Notes under the pieces: model-generated
The model's database searches: none
What the model was told of the DNA's origin: nothing
Seen by the model: the letters and a program-made list of their open reading frames with translations, nothing else
Assembly: GCA_033398695.1 (NCBI GenBank)
Contig: CM065815.1
Coordinates: 147,419,001-147,483,000 of the forward strand
DNA length: 64,000 bases
Origin: Orobanche coerulescens
Lineage: Eukaryota > Streptophyta > Magnoliopsida > Lamiales > Orobanchaceae
Reading direction: 5' to 3'
In this document: piece after piece, positions 1 to 10,252 of the stretch
Layout: each line of letters opens with the position of its first letter
Numbering within the stretch: position 1 is the first letter of the stretch
Translations under genes and position numbers: made by a program

Positions 1-59
1 GGAGTGGGTATCAAAAAATTGCATAAAATCGAGAGACGAATAGAAGACATCATTCAAAA

Positions 60-381
60 CAAAAGAGGGCCTATATGAATGGCTGGTTTTGCCATTTAAA
101 ATGTTAAATGCCCCTAGCATTTTCATGCGATTGATGTACGAGGTTCTAAATCTGTTTAGAGGAAAATTTGTGGTGGTATATTTTGATGAAATTTCTATTT
201 ATAGCATTAACACAGAGGAACATATGAAGCACTTGCATCAGGTTTTAGTAGTTCTGAAAGAGAACAAACTTTATGTTAACAAAAAAAAATGCAGTGACAT
301 GCAGACGAGCCTCGTCTATCTTGGTTTTATGGTAAGTGCAGATGGGATTCATGTAGATAAGGAGAAAGTCAAGGCAATTTG
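60..381 (+). pseudogene. Reverse transcriptase fragment (Ty3/gypsy)
   Basis: The fragment reads from [16 protein letters not shown] through a palm-motif region [12 protein letters not shown] to [14 protein letters not shown], which is the classic Ty3/gypsy RT block. The family normally has two aspartates in this motif (FDD). Here the second is Glu (FDE), so the catalytic pair is lost. The frame ends at a stop after KVKAI, at about residue 97. In life this enzyme copies element RNA into cDNA in the cytoplasmic particle. Identity is secure from the motifs; the function is dead. Confidence 0.85.
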
Positions 382-619
382 AGATTATCCTATTTCGGAA
401 TTCGTGGCAGAGGTACGCGAGTTTCATGTCCTGCTTCTTTCTATAGACATTTTATTCATAATTCCGGTACCATAGTAGCGCCCATGACGGAATGTTTAAA
501 AAGGGAAAATTTCAATGGGGTCCTATGCAGAAAACGAGTTTTTAGGATATTAAGGATAAATTATGCACCGCTCCCGTCCTTCCACTTCTTAACTTTCAAA
601 AATTATTTGTATAATGAAA

Positions 620-900
620 TGCGTGTGGAGTAGGTATTGGCGTTGTTCTATCCCATGAAGGAAGACCTATCACCTATGTCAGCGAAAAATTAAGCTCACC
701 GTGCCATACGCGATCCACTTATAATCAAGAGTTCTATGCAGTATTTCGAGCCTTAAAGCATTGAGAACATTATCTTATCCAGGATCAGTTTGTCCTTTAC
801 ACCGACCATCAGGCCTTGAAATACATCAACAGTCAGAAAAATATCAGTAAGATGCATGCACGATGGGTAGCTTATTTACAACAGTTTCCATTACATTGAA
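620..900 (+). pseudogene. RNase H fragment (Ty3/gypsy)
   Basis: A frame running from about 620 reads GRPITYVSEKLSSP, then YNQEFYAVFRALKH, then [15 protein letters not shown], which are the successive landmarks of the gypsy RNase H domain that removes template RNA. There is an in-frame stop after RALKH and another near the end. It directly follows the RT remnant, as expected for a single pol gene. No open frame longer than about 40 residues survives, so it is a pseudogene. Confidence 0.75.
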
Positions 901-1004
901 GCACAAATCTAGACCCCAAATAAGTCGGATTCGTGAAAGACGACAGCAATATTGGAGGAATGATATTATTGGCCCTAGTTAAAACAAGAGGTAGGACGAT
1001 TCGT

Positions 1005-1998
1005 GAGTCGTTGCAATGTCTGCCAAATAGATAAAGGGTGTGCCCAAAATTTTGGACTCTATACTCCCTTGCCTGTTCCAGAATCAATTTGGGCGGACTT
1101 GTCTATGGATTTTGTTCTTGGTTTTCCCCGAACTCACTGAGGAGTTGATTCTATTTTCATTGGGGTGGACATATTTTCCAAGATGGTGCATTTTATTCCT
1201 TGTAAGAAAACATCCGATGCTTCACGTTCCTTGTCTTTTCTTTCGTGAAGTTGTTCGGTTGCATGGGGTACCCAAGTCTATTACATCTGATCGCGATTGT
1301 AAGTTTCTTAGTCATTCTTGGTTGACTTTGAGATGTTCGATACTTCCTTAAATTTTAGAAGCACAGCTCATCCAAAAACCGAAGGGCATACCGAAGTGAT
1401 TAATTGAACTCTTGGAAATTTAATTCGTTACATTTGTGGAGGTCGCCCAAGGTAATGAATTATGCTTTACCTCAAGCGGAGTTCGCATTTAATAATATAG
1501 TTCATAGTTCCACGGAAAAACACCTTTTGCTATTGTCTATCAGAAGTCACCTTGCCATGTTGTGGATTTGGTAAAATTGCCAAGAAGTGATACAAATATT
1601 GATGCATCTACAAATTTAGCAAAGGGTGTTGTGGACATTCGGGCTGAAGTTCGTCAAAAGTTGGTAGAAGCTAATGAGAAATTTAAAACTGCAGTTGGTA
1701 AGCACCATCGAGTGAATCTGTTTGAAGTTGGGGACGATGTAATGGTTTTCCTTCAGCGCGAACGATTTCCTATTGGTAGTATCATAAGTTGCAACGGAAA
1801 AAGTATGGACCTTACAAGGTTGTGCGCAAGGTCAATGATAATGCTTATGTGGTGGGTCTACCAGATTCAATGGGAATCTCTAGGACTTTCAATGTGTCTG
1901 ATTTATATCATGATATTCCCACAGAATCTTCTGTTTATCTGGATCACTGGAGGACGAGTTCTTTTCAAGTGGGAGCGAATGGTGTGGAACAATTTTAG
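1005..1998 (+). pseudogene. Integrase and C-terminal tail (Ty3/gypsy)
   Basis: Fragments in shifting frames give the CNVCQ half of the HHCC finger, a SMDFV core segment with the first catalytic Asp, a [15 protein letters not shown] segment with the second Asp, and FAFNNIVHSS. From about 1562 a 100-residue stretch matches the integrase C-terminal region (VRQKLVEANEKFK, GDDVMVFLQRERF). A frameshift then leads to YGPYKVVRKVNDNAYVV and FNVSDLYHDI. The catalytic Glu region is scrambled. The role in the intact element would be insertion of cDNA into chromosomes. Confidence 0.8.
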
Positions 1999-2047
1999 TA
2001 TTTCAGTTATTTTAGGACTTTGTTTCCTTATTCAAGTAAGATTTTAA

Positions 2048-3046
2048 TTCCTTATACAAGTTTAGTATTTTAGTTCTTGTAGGACTTTGATTCCTTATTG
2101 AAGTATGATTAGTTTTAAGTCTTTAGATAGTTGTTTGGTTGTTTAGGATTTCATTGATGATTCATATTGCGTTCCGAGTTTCCAAATAAATTTCCTTTCA
2201 TCGAAGAATGTTTGTCTTCTGTGATTCTCATCCCGTTTCGAGTTGGACAGACCAACATTACTTTGTGAGTTGAGGGTTTCAACAACCTCAACTTTTAGGG
2301 TAGAAGAATTTACCAAACTAAATATATTACATAACAATTTAAACGACTAACTCGGTCGGTTATCTAATATGACTCATTTATATAACAAAAATCCTTATCC
2401 ATATTGAAGCACATAACAAAACCGTCAAACTCTTATATTACCAAGAAGTCAGTACTATTATAATTCGATTTCGCAGTCATAGAAAATCATTGCATAATCT
2501 CGGAATATAAACATCTCCTGCCCTAATTTGTATATCGAGGAAGAAGCTTGCAGATACAGTACACAATCTGATTATGTTCCTCGACAATAATATACGGACG
2601 AATTAAATCTTCAATTCTCATCATTATAAACATACTTCTCTCAATAGTTCAACATATGGATGCCCATCTCGCTGCGAGGATAGTTTTGAAAATTTTTTGA
2701 ATGCATAAAATTCATACGTTTCAAAAAATTAGCGCATTTGGTTAAAACAAAGATACACATTATCTCGCGCATACTTTAAAACCGATGTTAAAGGTATTTT
2801 CTATAGTAGTGACAGTTGCATAAGAAGATGACATTATTGGATTATCTAGTCCTCGCACGAAAAATCAGGACTTGTATCCTGCACCTAAGAGCACCTAGTA
2901 TGCTCACATTGCTATATTTTATATACACTTGCCATAATTATACGATACATGGCATATTTATATTATATCCAAAATCTCATATATCCTACACCACTCTATT
3001 TATAGCAAGGGGGGCCATCCTGCTAGGTAGGGGTGGACTCAGTTCC
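2048..3046. other. Non-coding, probable 3' remnant of the gypsy element
   Basis: No coding domain is seen. At 2010-2110 a motif of the type TAGGACTTTGATTCCTTATT recurs two or three times, as is common in the 3' non-coding region or LTR of plant gypsy elements. The remainder is AT-rich and featureless to me. The boundary on the right is set by the start of the Cassandra LTR. Confidence 0.4.
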
Positions 3047-3361
3047 TGTTGGTCCCAAGAATGATGAAGACTATCCTCAATGTACCAACACGAATCTTTT
3101 CTAGCACGCTTTGTCCTCACTCACGCGTACCCTGAGAAACTTCTCAGAGGGTCACCCATCCCACAACTACTCTAGGTCAAGCACGTTTAACTTTGGAGTT
3201 TCTATGAGATGGCTACCAGAAAAGAAGATGCATCTTGTTGGTATGAGTCGTCCAAATCAATTCATTTAACCACTTTCTAGTGAAGATCTCACAGGTCGGA
3301 TTGCAAGTCGTGCCTCGTGTATTTTTAAATCCATGCAGGCAGGATGCTGGACCAAAGCCCA
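3047..3361 (-). repeat. Cassandra 3' LTR
   Basis: It begins TG at 3047 and appears to end CCCA at about 3361, just before a pyrimidine run that would be the polypurine tract on the - strand. The length of about 315 bp is in the usual Cassandra LTR range. The left boundary is firm from comparison with the second copy. The right boundary is inferred from the terminal dinucleotide and the polypurine tract. Confidence 0.65.
3139..3250 (-). other. 5S rRNA-derived domain in Cassandra LTR
   Basis: The - strand contains GGGATGGGTGACCCTC, corresponding to the box C region of plant 5S rRNA, and an AAGTTAAACGTGCTTGACC stretch corresponding to the box A/intermediate region. The order and spacing match 5S rRNA. 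It diverges from functional 5S toward its 5' side and has no neighbouring 5S spacer, so it is an LTR promoter module and not a 5S gene. Confidence 0.8.
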
Positions 3362-3700
3362 ATAATCCCCCTCCTAGTACCTGTCAGCATCTCATCCCCA
3401 GAGTCTGGAAACCTCCGCGAACTAGATTTGATCACACAGCCCTATAGCGGCTGGATTCATTCACATAGTTCTCCAACACTTTACATCAGCATCTGTTCCA
3501 GCTTCGGTTACTTCCACTGCGCCAGTATCTCAGTTCCCGCATACTAGATTTGATCACATAGCCCTCCAGCACCTGACAACCTCCACTACGCAAGCATCTC
3601 AGTTCCGGCCAAGTGGCAACATCTACTGCATGCCCCATCTCAGTTCCAACAATCTGGCAGCCTTCCCTATAGCATACTCCGAGGGAATCCGCACTCGTGG

Positions 3701-3715
3701 CCTGCTCCGATACCA
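3701..3715 (-). promoter_or_regulatory. Cassandra primer binding site
   Basis: The - strand reads TGGTATCGGAGCAGG, complementary to the 3' end of plant initiator methionine tRNA except for one base (TGGTATCAGAGC is the usual form). It lies two bases inside the LTR, as required for minus-strand priming, and fixes the element's orientation. Confidence 0.8.
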
Positions 3716-3717
3716 AT

Positions 3718-3843
3718 TGTTAGTCCTAAGAATGATGAAGACTATCATCACTGTACCAACACGAATCTTTTCTAGCGCGTCTTGTACTCACTCACGCGCA
3801 CCCTGAGAAACTTCCCAGAGGGTCACCCATCCCACAACTACTC
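3718..3843 (-). repeat. Cassandra 5' LTR, truncated
   Basis: This repeats the first 125 bp of the left LTR with about a dozen differences, including the start of the 5S-derived block (GAGGGTCACCCATCCC). It stops abruptly within the 5S domain at 3843, where the sequence switches to TGTAATACCC. Confidence 0.75.
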
Positions 3844-4072
3844 TGTAATACCCATACTTTTCATGAACTTTTGACTTTGTCGTTTTTTCACTTTTTTCGC
3901 TCTTATAAGCACTTATCAAGGTGTTGTTGATTTTAGAGTTTCGTATCTTTCGGATCATGTTCGTATTTATCGGACTTTGCGGTGGTGTTGTTGAGAGAAG
4001 CAGTTAGCGCATGCTAGGCGTGAGCAAACGCACGTTATTTGTGTTGAGTACAGTGCGCTAGCTTCGCCAGTA
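3844..4072 (+). repeat. LTR scrap beginning TGTAATACCC
   Basis: The start TGTAATACCCATAC is typical of plant gypsy LTR termini. Near its right end are GTTAGCGCATGCTAG and GTGCGCTAGC, close to the 12-bp palindrome found in the LTRs of elements C and F. It is cut at about 4072, where copia gag coding begins without any LTR or primer site. It is probably a piece of another gypsy LTR that had inserted into Cassandra. Confidence 0.5.
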
Positions 4073-6177
4073 GTGCACGAGAATGAACGCGAGCAATGGA
4101 CCACAGATGAAAGAAAGCGAGCCAACCTCGACAATGTGGCTAAGAACGCGTTATTTGTCACTCTTGACAAAGGCTCGTTCTCGAAGGTAAAGAGCTGTAA
4201 ATCAGCCAAGGAAATCTGGGATAAACTCAAGATGATTTGTCAGGGAACTGAGCTCTCAAAAGAAAACAAGATTTCAAAACTGACTCAGCAATTTGAATCT
4301 TTCGAAATGAAACCAACTGAGACTCTTGAGGAACTTGACCTCATATTCACTGGTATTGTTGGTGAACTTCAAGCGTTGGGTAAAATTTATACCCAAAAGG
4401 AGAAGAACTTAAAAATTTTCAGATCTCTCCCAGCCCGATGGGACATTAAGACCACAGCTATGCGTGTATCTTGCAATCTTAATGAAATATCTACTTTTGA
4501 TCTCTTCTCTGACCTCAAAGCTTTTGAGTATGATATTGACAGAAGAGAGAAAGCTGAAGAATCTCCTGCAAAGGTCACAACACTAGATGTCAGATCGAAT
4601 CGCCGACACAAAGATGCCCGATTCGTCAAGCCTAGTCACAAGAATGCCGACAAAGTGACGACATCCTGTCTCAAGATGAAATGGAGCTTCTCATGCACAA
4701 ATTCAAAAAGTTCATCAAGCAGTCTGGAAAGACTCCCTACAGGCCCAAACCTGTCCACAAGGTAAGTACCAAAACATCATCTGGTGATGCTAACCTGTGC
4801 TATAATTACAGGAAACCAGGGCATTATGCAAATAAATGTCCTCATCCCAAAGTCCAAAGGTTGCCGGAGGCCTAGAAACAAGAGAGAGATGAAAGAAGAC
4901 GTGCCTGGAAAAACAAGCTCAAGGCCCTGATTGGAGAATCAGAAGCCTCCCCCACACCATCCAAATCAGAAGAATGTCTTCAGGTGGTCACTGAAAGTGA
5001 TTCATCTGATGATGAGTTCGATGATAAAGCATATATGTGCTTTATGGCCAAGTACATTCCAGAAGGTGAAGACAGCGATGATGAGGTAAGTTCAACCTCA
5101 GCTATTCCATCAAATGCATCTCATACCTTTGAAAACATGATGAATGAGTTCAAAAACATTCAAAAGGCCCGTGCAACATTGAAAAACGAGAATATACAGC
5201 TCCAACTATCTAACCTAGAGATGAAAGATGAAAATGACTTGCTGAAGATAAATTATGAAAATATGTCTATTGACTGTGAAACCAGCAAAGTCTATTTTGA
5301 AAAACTCATGGAGAGCAATCATCAACTTGCTCATGAACTAAGTGAGGTTAAAACTCACAACTAGAGCAAGACAAATGATTTGGTTCTACTTCAAGCCAAA
5401 GTCACAACTCTCGAAAAACGAGAAATTGAACTTGAGACCACTCTGAAATCGTTCGAGAAATCGTCCAAAAGAATGGAAGAAATTCTAAGCACTGGGCAAA
5501 GTGCTCATGATAAAAGTGGCTTAGGATACAACTCATGTTCAAACAAAGGGAAAACTAGTACAGTGTTTGTCAAGAGTGTGGAACACATTCCTGTGTCGAA
5601 TGAAACTTCAAGCCCTGAGAAGGAACCCTCTGCACCGCGAAAACCGAAGGTTGCCATTCCGCCCCCGCAATCTTATTCTAGACAGCGGAATCATAAGTCG
5701 TTCCAACCTGTGAGGCGCATTCAACAGCATGCTCCCAGAGCATATCAACAGCGCCAACAGCCATTCAGAAGGAAGACTGTATCCAACTACCAAAGGCCCG
5801 CACGGCAGTACTATCAGTACAGCACGCCTAGGTATTGGATACAGGAGCCCCGTTATCCCTCGAGACAGCAAGTGCCCGCTCAGTATCAACAACAGTGTTG
5901 GGAATCCAACTGGAGACCCAGAAGGCAAGCTGTTAGGCCAAAGAAAATGGCTCCACCTCCAAGACGGCACTTGTACTGGATTAATAATAATAACCCTCAA
6001 TTTTACATGCATAATAATTATCATGGTTATAGCGACTACGGTTATGCCCCACGTAGATATCGCAACACTGTACTGAGTATGACCTACAGTAAACCAATTG
6101 CTGCCAGGAAAACTTGGGTACCTAGAGGAACTAACATCCATGGACCCAAAAATCAAAGGGGACCTAAATCTACTTAA
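4073..6177 (+). pseudogene. Gag of element A, broken
   Basis: This encodes the capsid/nucleocapsid protein that packages element RNA. The left part is the copia-type gag domain (VAKNALFVTLDKG, SLPARWDIKTTAMR). A zinc knuckle follows at about 4794, reading CYNYRKPGHYANKC; the second Cys of the CX2CX4HX4C pattern is Tyr, so metal binding is probably lost. A long acidic, coiled-coil-like stretch (4984-5500) precedes a basic Gln/Arg/Pro-rich tail. A frameshift near 4640, a stop after the knuckle (4873-4875) and a stop at 5362-5364 break it. The natural stop is TAA at 6175-6177, in the same frame as pol. Confidence 0.88.
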
Positions 6178-6192
6178 TCTCTTTGCATACAG
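4762..6192 (+). other. Candidate gag-pol intron, element A
   Basis: A perfect donor AAG|GTAAGT sits at 4761/4762. An acceptor TTTGCATACAG|GAC sits at 6192/6193, fifteen bases after the gag stop and just before the protease. A CTAAC branch-like motif lies about 60 bases upstream of the acceptor. A second donor GAG|GTAAGT is at 5085/5086. All are phase 0 relative to gag and pol, and all recur in element B. Splicing is inferred, not shown; GTAAGT also reads Val-Ser in gag. Confidence 0.4.
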
Positions 6193-7671
6193 GACATTCT
6201 AGAGGAAGACACCTGGTACTTTGATAGTGGATGCTCTCGGCACATGACCGGAGATAGAAGCAAGCTATCAAATTTTGTAGAAGGTCGCGGTCCAAAAGTT
6301 CGCTTCGGCGATAAATCAAAAGGCAGAACAAGAGGGAAAGGAACCCTTCTTGTAGGAAAATTCGAAGTCACTGGTGTTGCATATGTTGAAGGCTTACAAT
6401 ATAATCTACTTAGTATTAGCCAGTTCTGTGATAAACAGTTCTCGGTAAAGTTCTATATAGATCATTGTAGAGTCAAGAACATCCTGACCAAGGAAGTTGT
6501 GCTTACAGGAAGCAGATCAGGTAACATGTATATTGCTGACTGGAAGCTTATGAGCTCCTCAATTCCATGCTTTGTTGCCAAAGGCACTGCAGATCTTAGC
6601 TGGTTATGGCACAAGAGGATGTCTCACGTCAACTTCAAGACGATCAACAAGCTCTCAAGACAGGGAATGGTTAGAGGTTTGCCAAATGTGTCATTCAAGA
6701 AAGACAGCGTCTGCGGACCATGTCAGAAAGGCAAGCAAATCAAGTCAACCCTGAAGAGCAAATCCTACCTTTCAACCCAAAGAGTGTTGTAGATGCTACA
6801 CATGGATCTCTACGGTCCTGTAGACCCAGTAAGTTTGGGAGGTAAGAAATACTGCATGGTTGTTGTTGATGATTATTCCAGGTATGCTTGGATGATTTTC
6901 CTTAGCAAGAAGAAAGAAACAACATCAAAGCTGCCCGAGCTCCTGAGAAAGTTGCAAAATGAAAAGGCATTGAGTATCGTGTGCATTCGTTCCGACAGAG
7001 GTACAGAATTTACTAACCGCTTTATAGAGCAATACTGTTTGGAGAATGAAATACAGCACGAATACTCAGCTGCCCGTACACCTCAACAAAATGGTGTTGC
7101 CGAGCGAAAGAATAGGATGTTGAAAGAAGCAACAAGGACAATGATTGCCGCAAGCAAGTTGCCACAGCGTTTCTGGGGTGAAGCAACCAATACAGCATGC
7201 TACACTCAAAACCGTTGTATCGTCAACAAACACCACAACAAAACAGCATATGAGGTATGGAACAACAAAACTCCGTTAGTTTCATATTTTCACATTTTTG
7301 GATGCAGGTGTTATGTGTTAAATAATGGGAAGGACCAACTTAGAACTTTTGATGAGAAATCAGATGAAGGAATATTTGTAGGATACTCCTCCGTCAGCAA
7401 AGCTTTTAGAATCTTTAATAAAAGGAAGCTGACGATCGAGGAATCAGTTCATGTAGTGTTCGACGAACCTCACCATGACCCTACAGGAGTAGAAGATGTT
7501 ACCCAAAACATCCAACAACTCTCTATCTTGGATCCTCCAATTCCCATAGAACCTGTTGTTGATTTAGAAATCAACCCCGCAGCTGTAAGAATCGACGTGG
7601 ATGAATCCAACGTCAGACAAGTCAAGCCGTATCTACAGAAACTCTCGATACAGTACGGGACCCTGAATTAG
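6193..7671 (+). pseudogene. Protease and integrase of element A
   Basis: The frame opens with WYFDSGCSRHMTG, the copia aspartic protease active site (DSG) that matures the polyprotein. The pre-integrase HHCC finger follows (LWHKRMSHVNF, then CGPCQKGKQ). The integrase core has all three catalytic positions: Asp in MDLYGPVDPV, Asp in RSDRGTEF and Glu in NGVAERKNR. An in-frame TAG at 6790-6792 splits protease/finger from the core, and the frame ends at a stop at 7669-7671. Apart from these stops the domains look well preserved. Confidence 0.9.
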
Positions 7672-8600
7672 AACCCGACCGAAGATGGTTGAGAGATCAC
7701 CCGCAAGAGCTGATCATTGGAAACATAAATGCTGGTGTTTCTACTCGTAGGAGAATACAGAGTACACAAGGAAATGTACTTTGTGCACAAGAAGAACTTG
7801 ATACTGAGATATCACAGTTTCCTGAATGGAAATCTCAATCCGAGCTTAGAAGACTCAATATGTGCACTATCGTTGTATTCTTAGCCCAGTCCGAACCTGT
7901 TTCGACCATAGACGCTCTTAATAATTCTCATTGGATAACATTTATGGAAGAAGAGCTTAACGGTTTCGAAAGAAACAATGTATGGTATCTTGTACCCAGA
8001 CCTACACATCAATCGGTCATAGGAACCAAATGGGTATTTCGAAACAAAAAGGATCGAAATGGACTTATTATAAGGAACAAGTCTAGACTAATCGCACAAG
8101 GCTATAGTCAGGAAGAAGGCATAGACTATGATGAAACCTTCGCCCCTGTAGCCAGACTAGAAGCCATTAAGATATTTTTAGCCTTTGCCGCCCATAAGAG
8201 CTTTATTGTATACCAAATGGACGTCAAGAGTGCATTCCTGAATGGAGACCTTGCAGAAGAAGTTTATGTTGAACAACCACCAGGGTTTTCCAACACAGAC
8301 GGTATCGATCTAGTTTACAGGCTAAGGAAACCACTGTATGGACTTAAACAAGCCCCTAGAGCCTGGTATGAGACCCTGTCCCAGTATCTAACCAATAATG
8401 GATTTGAGAAAGGTGTTGTGGACAAGACCTTGTTCAAAATTCAGGAAGGTGATGACCTTCTAATGGTACAAATTTATATAGATGACATAATTTTTTGTTC
8501 AACTAACCTTGCTTTGTGTCAAAGGTTCTCTCATCTCATGAAAAGTAAATTTGAAATGAGTATGATGGGGGAACTTAGTTATTTCCTAGGTTTGGTGTAA
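7672..8600 (+). pseudogene. Reverse transcriptase of element A
   Basis: This is a copia [70 protein letters not shown] and the catalytic YIDDI motif. It would convert element RNA into DNA in the virus-like particle. The domain is nearly full length (about 300 codons) from 7689 and ends at a TAA right after YFLGLV. The downstream RNase H frame continues about 25 codons later, so one frameshift or stop separates them. Confidence 0.92.
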
Positions 8601-9419
8601 AGCGATGCTCATGGTATTTTCATCAACCAGGAAAAATACAGCAAGGAGCTTCTCAACCAATTTGGAATGAACACTTCCAAATCTTCGCCAACCCCCATGA
8701 GCACTTCCGTGCAAATTAGTGCTGATGAAGCCGGAAAGCCATTTGACCAATCACTCTATAGGAAGCTCATTGGTTCGCTCCTGTACCTAACGGCTAGCAG
8801 GCCCGATATCCAGTTTGCTGTTGGAGTGTGTGCGAGATATCAAGTAGCACCTAAGGAATCACACTTCAATACAGCTAAACGAATCCTGAAGTACATTAAA
8901 GGAACAGTCGATGTAGGACTATGGTATCCTAAAGAAGGCGGATTCGATTTAGTTGGATACAGCGACTCGGATCTCGGAGGCTGCAAGCTAGATAGGAAGA
9001 GTACAAGTGGAACTTGTCACTTTCTCGGACCTAGACTTGTTTCTTGGTTCAGTAAGAAGCAATTGGCTAACTCTCTTTCCACGGATGAATCAGAGTACTA
9101 CGCCGGTAGTCGCTATATGCGAATCCTTTGATGCAAAGAACGCTTGTCAGATTATGGAATTGATGCCAGAGAGACTCCAATCATGTGTGATAGCACGAGT
9201 GCAATTGCAATCACGCACAATCCTATCCTGCACTCGCACACTAAGCATATCAACATGAAGCATCATTTTATAAGGAATCATGTCTAGAACAAAGATGTTC
9301 GCCTTGAAAAAGTTCATACAGACATTCAGTTGGCCGACATCTTCACCAAACCTCTCGACACAGCCAGATTCAACATGCTTAGACAAGAATTGGGAATGCT
9401 ACAGCCCGACTCCCTATAA
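8601..9419 (+). pseudogene. RNase H of element A
   Basis: The frame from 8667 reads SRPDIQFAVGVCARYQ, LVGYSDSDLGGCKLDRKSTSG and WFSKKQLANSLSTDESEYY, the copia RNase H signature, with Asp in YSDSDLGG and Glu in ESEYY. It then frameshifts near 9125, and the last part (HINMKHHFIRN, QLADIFTKPL) is in another frame with a TAG at about 9284. The natural stop is TAA at 9417-9419. It removes RNA from RNA:DNA hybrids during reverse transcription. Confidence 0.88.
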
Positions 9420-9439
9420 GTAATTTACTGTTTTTACTC

Positions 9440-9690
9440 AACAATTGAGGGGGAATGCTGTAAGACCCAAGAATACAGTATCCAACGTTAATTATCTCAG
9501 ACACTCGTAATCACAATACAAAGATCAGTAGTGAACAAAGACATATGAATTATCCTACAGCTGACGTGTGCAATAATTAAGGGGGAATACAGTATGACCC
9601 ATGAATACAACATTAATACAAAAATTGTTGTATGGAATCTAAAACCTATATTTACCTTTTAAGGGATAACGCTGTATCGACGCGGAAACA
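9440..9690 (+). promoter_or_regulatory. Multiple polypurine-tract region, element A
   Basis: Three spaced purine runs each precede a GCTGTA or ACAGTA-like word: TTGAGGGGGAATGCTGTAAG (about 9446), TTAAGGGGGAATACAGTA (about 9579) and TTTTAAGGGATAACGCTGTA (about 9657). Repeated polypurine tracts downstream of pol are described for Sireviruses. The same three recur in element B. The true 3' LTR tract is far downstream, so these are internal copies. Confidence 0.65.
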
Positions 9691-10252
9691 GCACATACTA
9701 TAGGATTTCGATTCAGTATATATATAATATTATATTATTTCTTTTCAAACTGATTTTTGTCCACGTGCCCTGTTTATGTCAAACGTCATTTACATTAAAT
9801 GCCTTACACGACATATGAACAACTGAATCTCAAAAGCCGCGATGTTTTCAAATTGTTTAATGTTTTAAAACCGCCGTTTTAGGCATTTAGGGTGACAACA
9901 AATGTCAAAAGTGGGACCCGCTCATATTTTAAATATTTTAATAGATAAGTGTACCAGTTACACTCAGTCCATCTTAACCGTTGATTTCAAAAACCGGTTC
10001 CCATTCCTTAAAATCTGACCATTCGTACACTGCAAAACCCTACTTCACCGCCCAATATAAAAGGACTGATACTGCCATTAGAGACTCTTTACGCTTTCTG
10101 CAAATTTAAGAGTTCTCAAGCAAATACACCCTACATACTTTTCTGCATTTTACTGTAAATTTCGGTTATTCTCTTTCACTTTTTCCTGAAAAATCATCAA
10201 ATAGCTGGACAAACATCTTCGCCCGCACTGAAGAAAACCGCTAACATCATCG
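9691..10252 (+). other. Non-coding spacer ahead of env-like ORF
   Basis: No coding domain is seen between RNase H and the env-like frame. The spacer is AT-rich on the left and contains a TATA-box-like site (separate entry) and a pyrimidine-rich leader. It aligns with 22200-22694 of element B, so it is an authentic part of the element. Confidence 0.6.
10056..10064 (+). promoter_or_regulatory. TATA-like box upstream of env-like ORF
   Basis: TATAAAAGG lies about 200 bp upstream of the env-like frame and is followed by a leader without coding signal. In element B the aligned site is TACAAAAGG at 22564. It could drive a separate env-like transcript; this is inferred from sequence and position only. 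Confidence 0.4.

Larger units (their letters stand above)
1..2047 (+). mobile_element. Decayed Ty3/gypsy retrotransposon, pol remnant
   Basis: Translated fragments follow the Ty3/gypsy order on the + strand: reverse transcriptase, RNase H, integrase and an integrase C-terminal tail. Each is interrupted by stops or frameshifts. The left part lies outside the window and no LTR pair could be identified. It is unrelated at sequence level to the Tekay-like elements further right and looks older, because no domain is intact. Confidence 0.85.
3047..3843 (-). mobile_element. Cassandra-type TRIM retrotransposon, truncated
   Basis: Two direct repeats of about 120 bp (3049-3173 and 3720-3843) start TGTTGGTCC and TGTTAGTCC. 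Both contain sequence complementary to plant 5S rRNA. Between them lies about 355 bp with no coding capacity, a primer binding site at its right end and a pyrimidine-rich tract near 3362. Carrying 5S rRNA promoter sequence in its LTRs is the defining trait of Cassandra, a small non-coding element moved by enzymes from other retrotransposons. The right-hand (5') LTR is cut at 3843, where unrelated LTR-like sequence begins. Confidence 0.8.

Noticed and set aside
3139..3250. Functional 5S rRNA gene
   Set aside because: The 5' half is diverged and the block lies inside a retrotransposon LTR without 5S spacer or tandem copies.
5608..6156. 182-codon ORF on the - strand
   Set aside because: It is the antisense shadow of the basic gag tail; no domain is seen.
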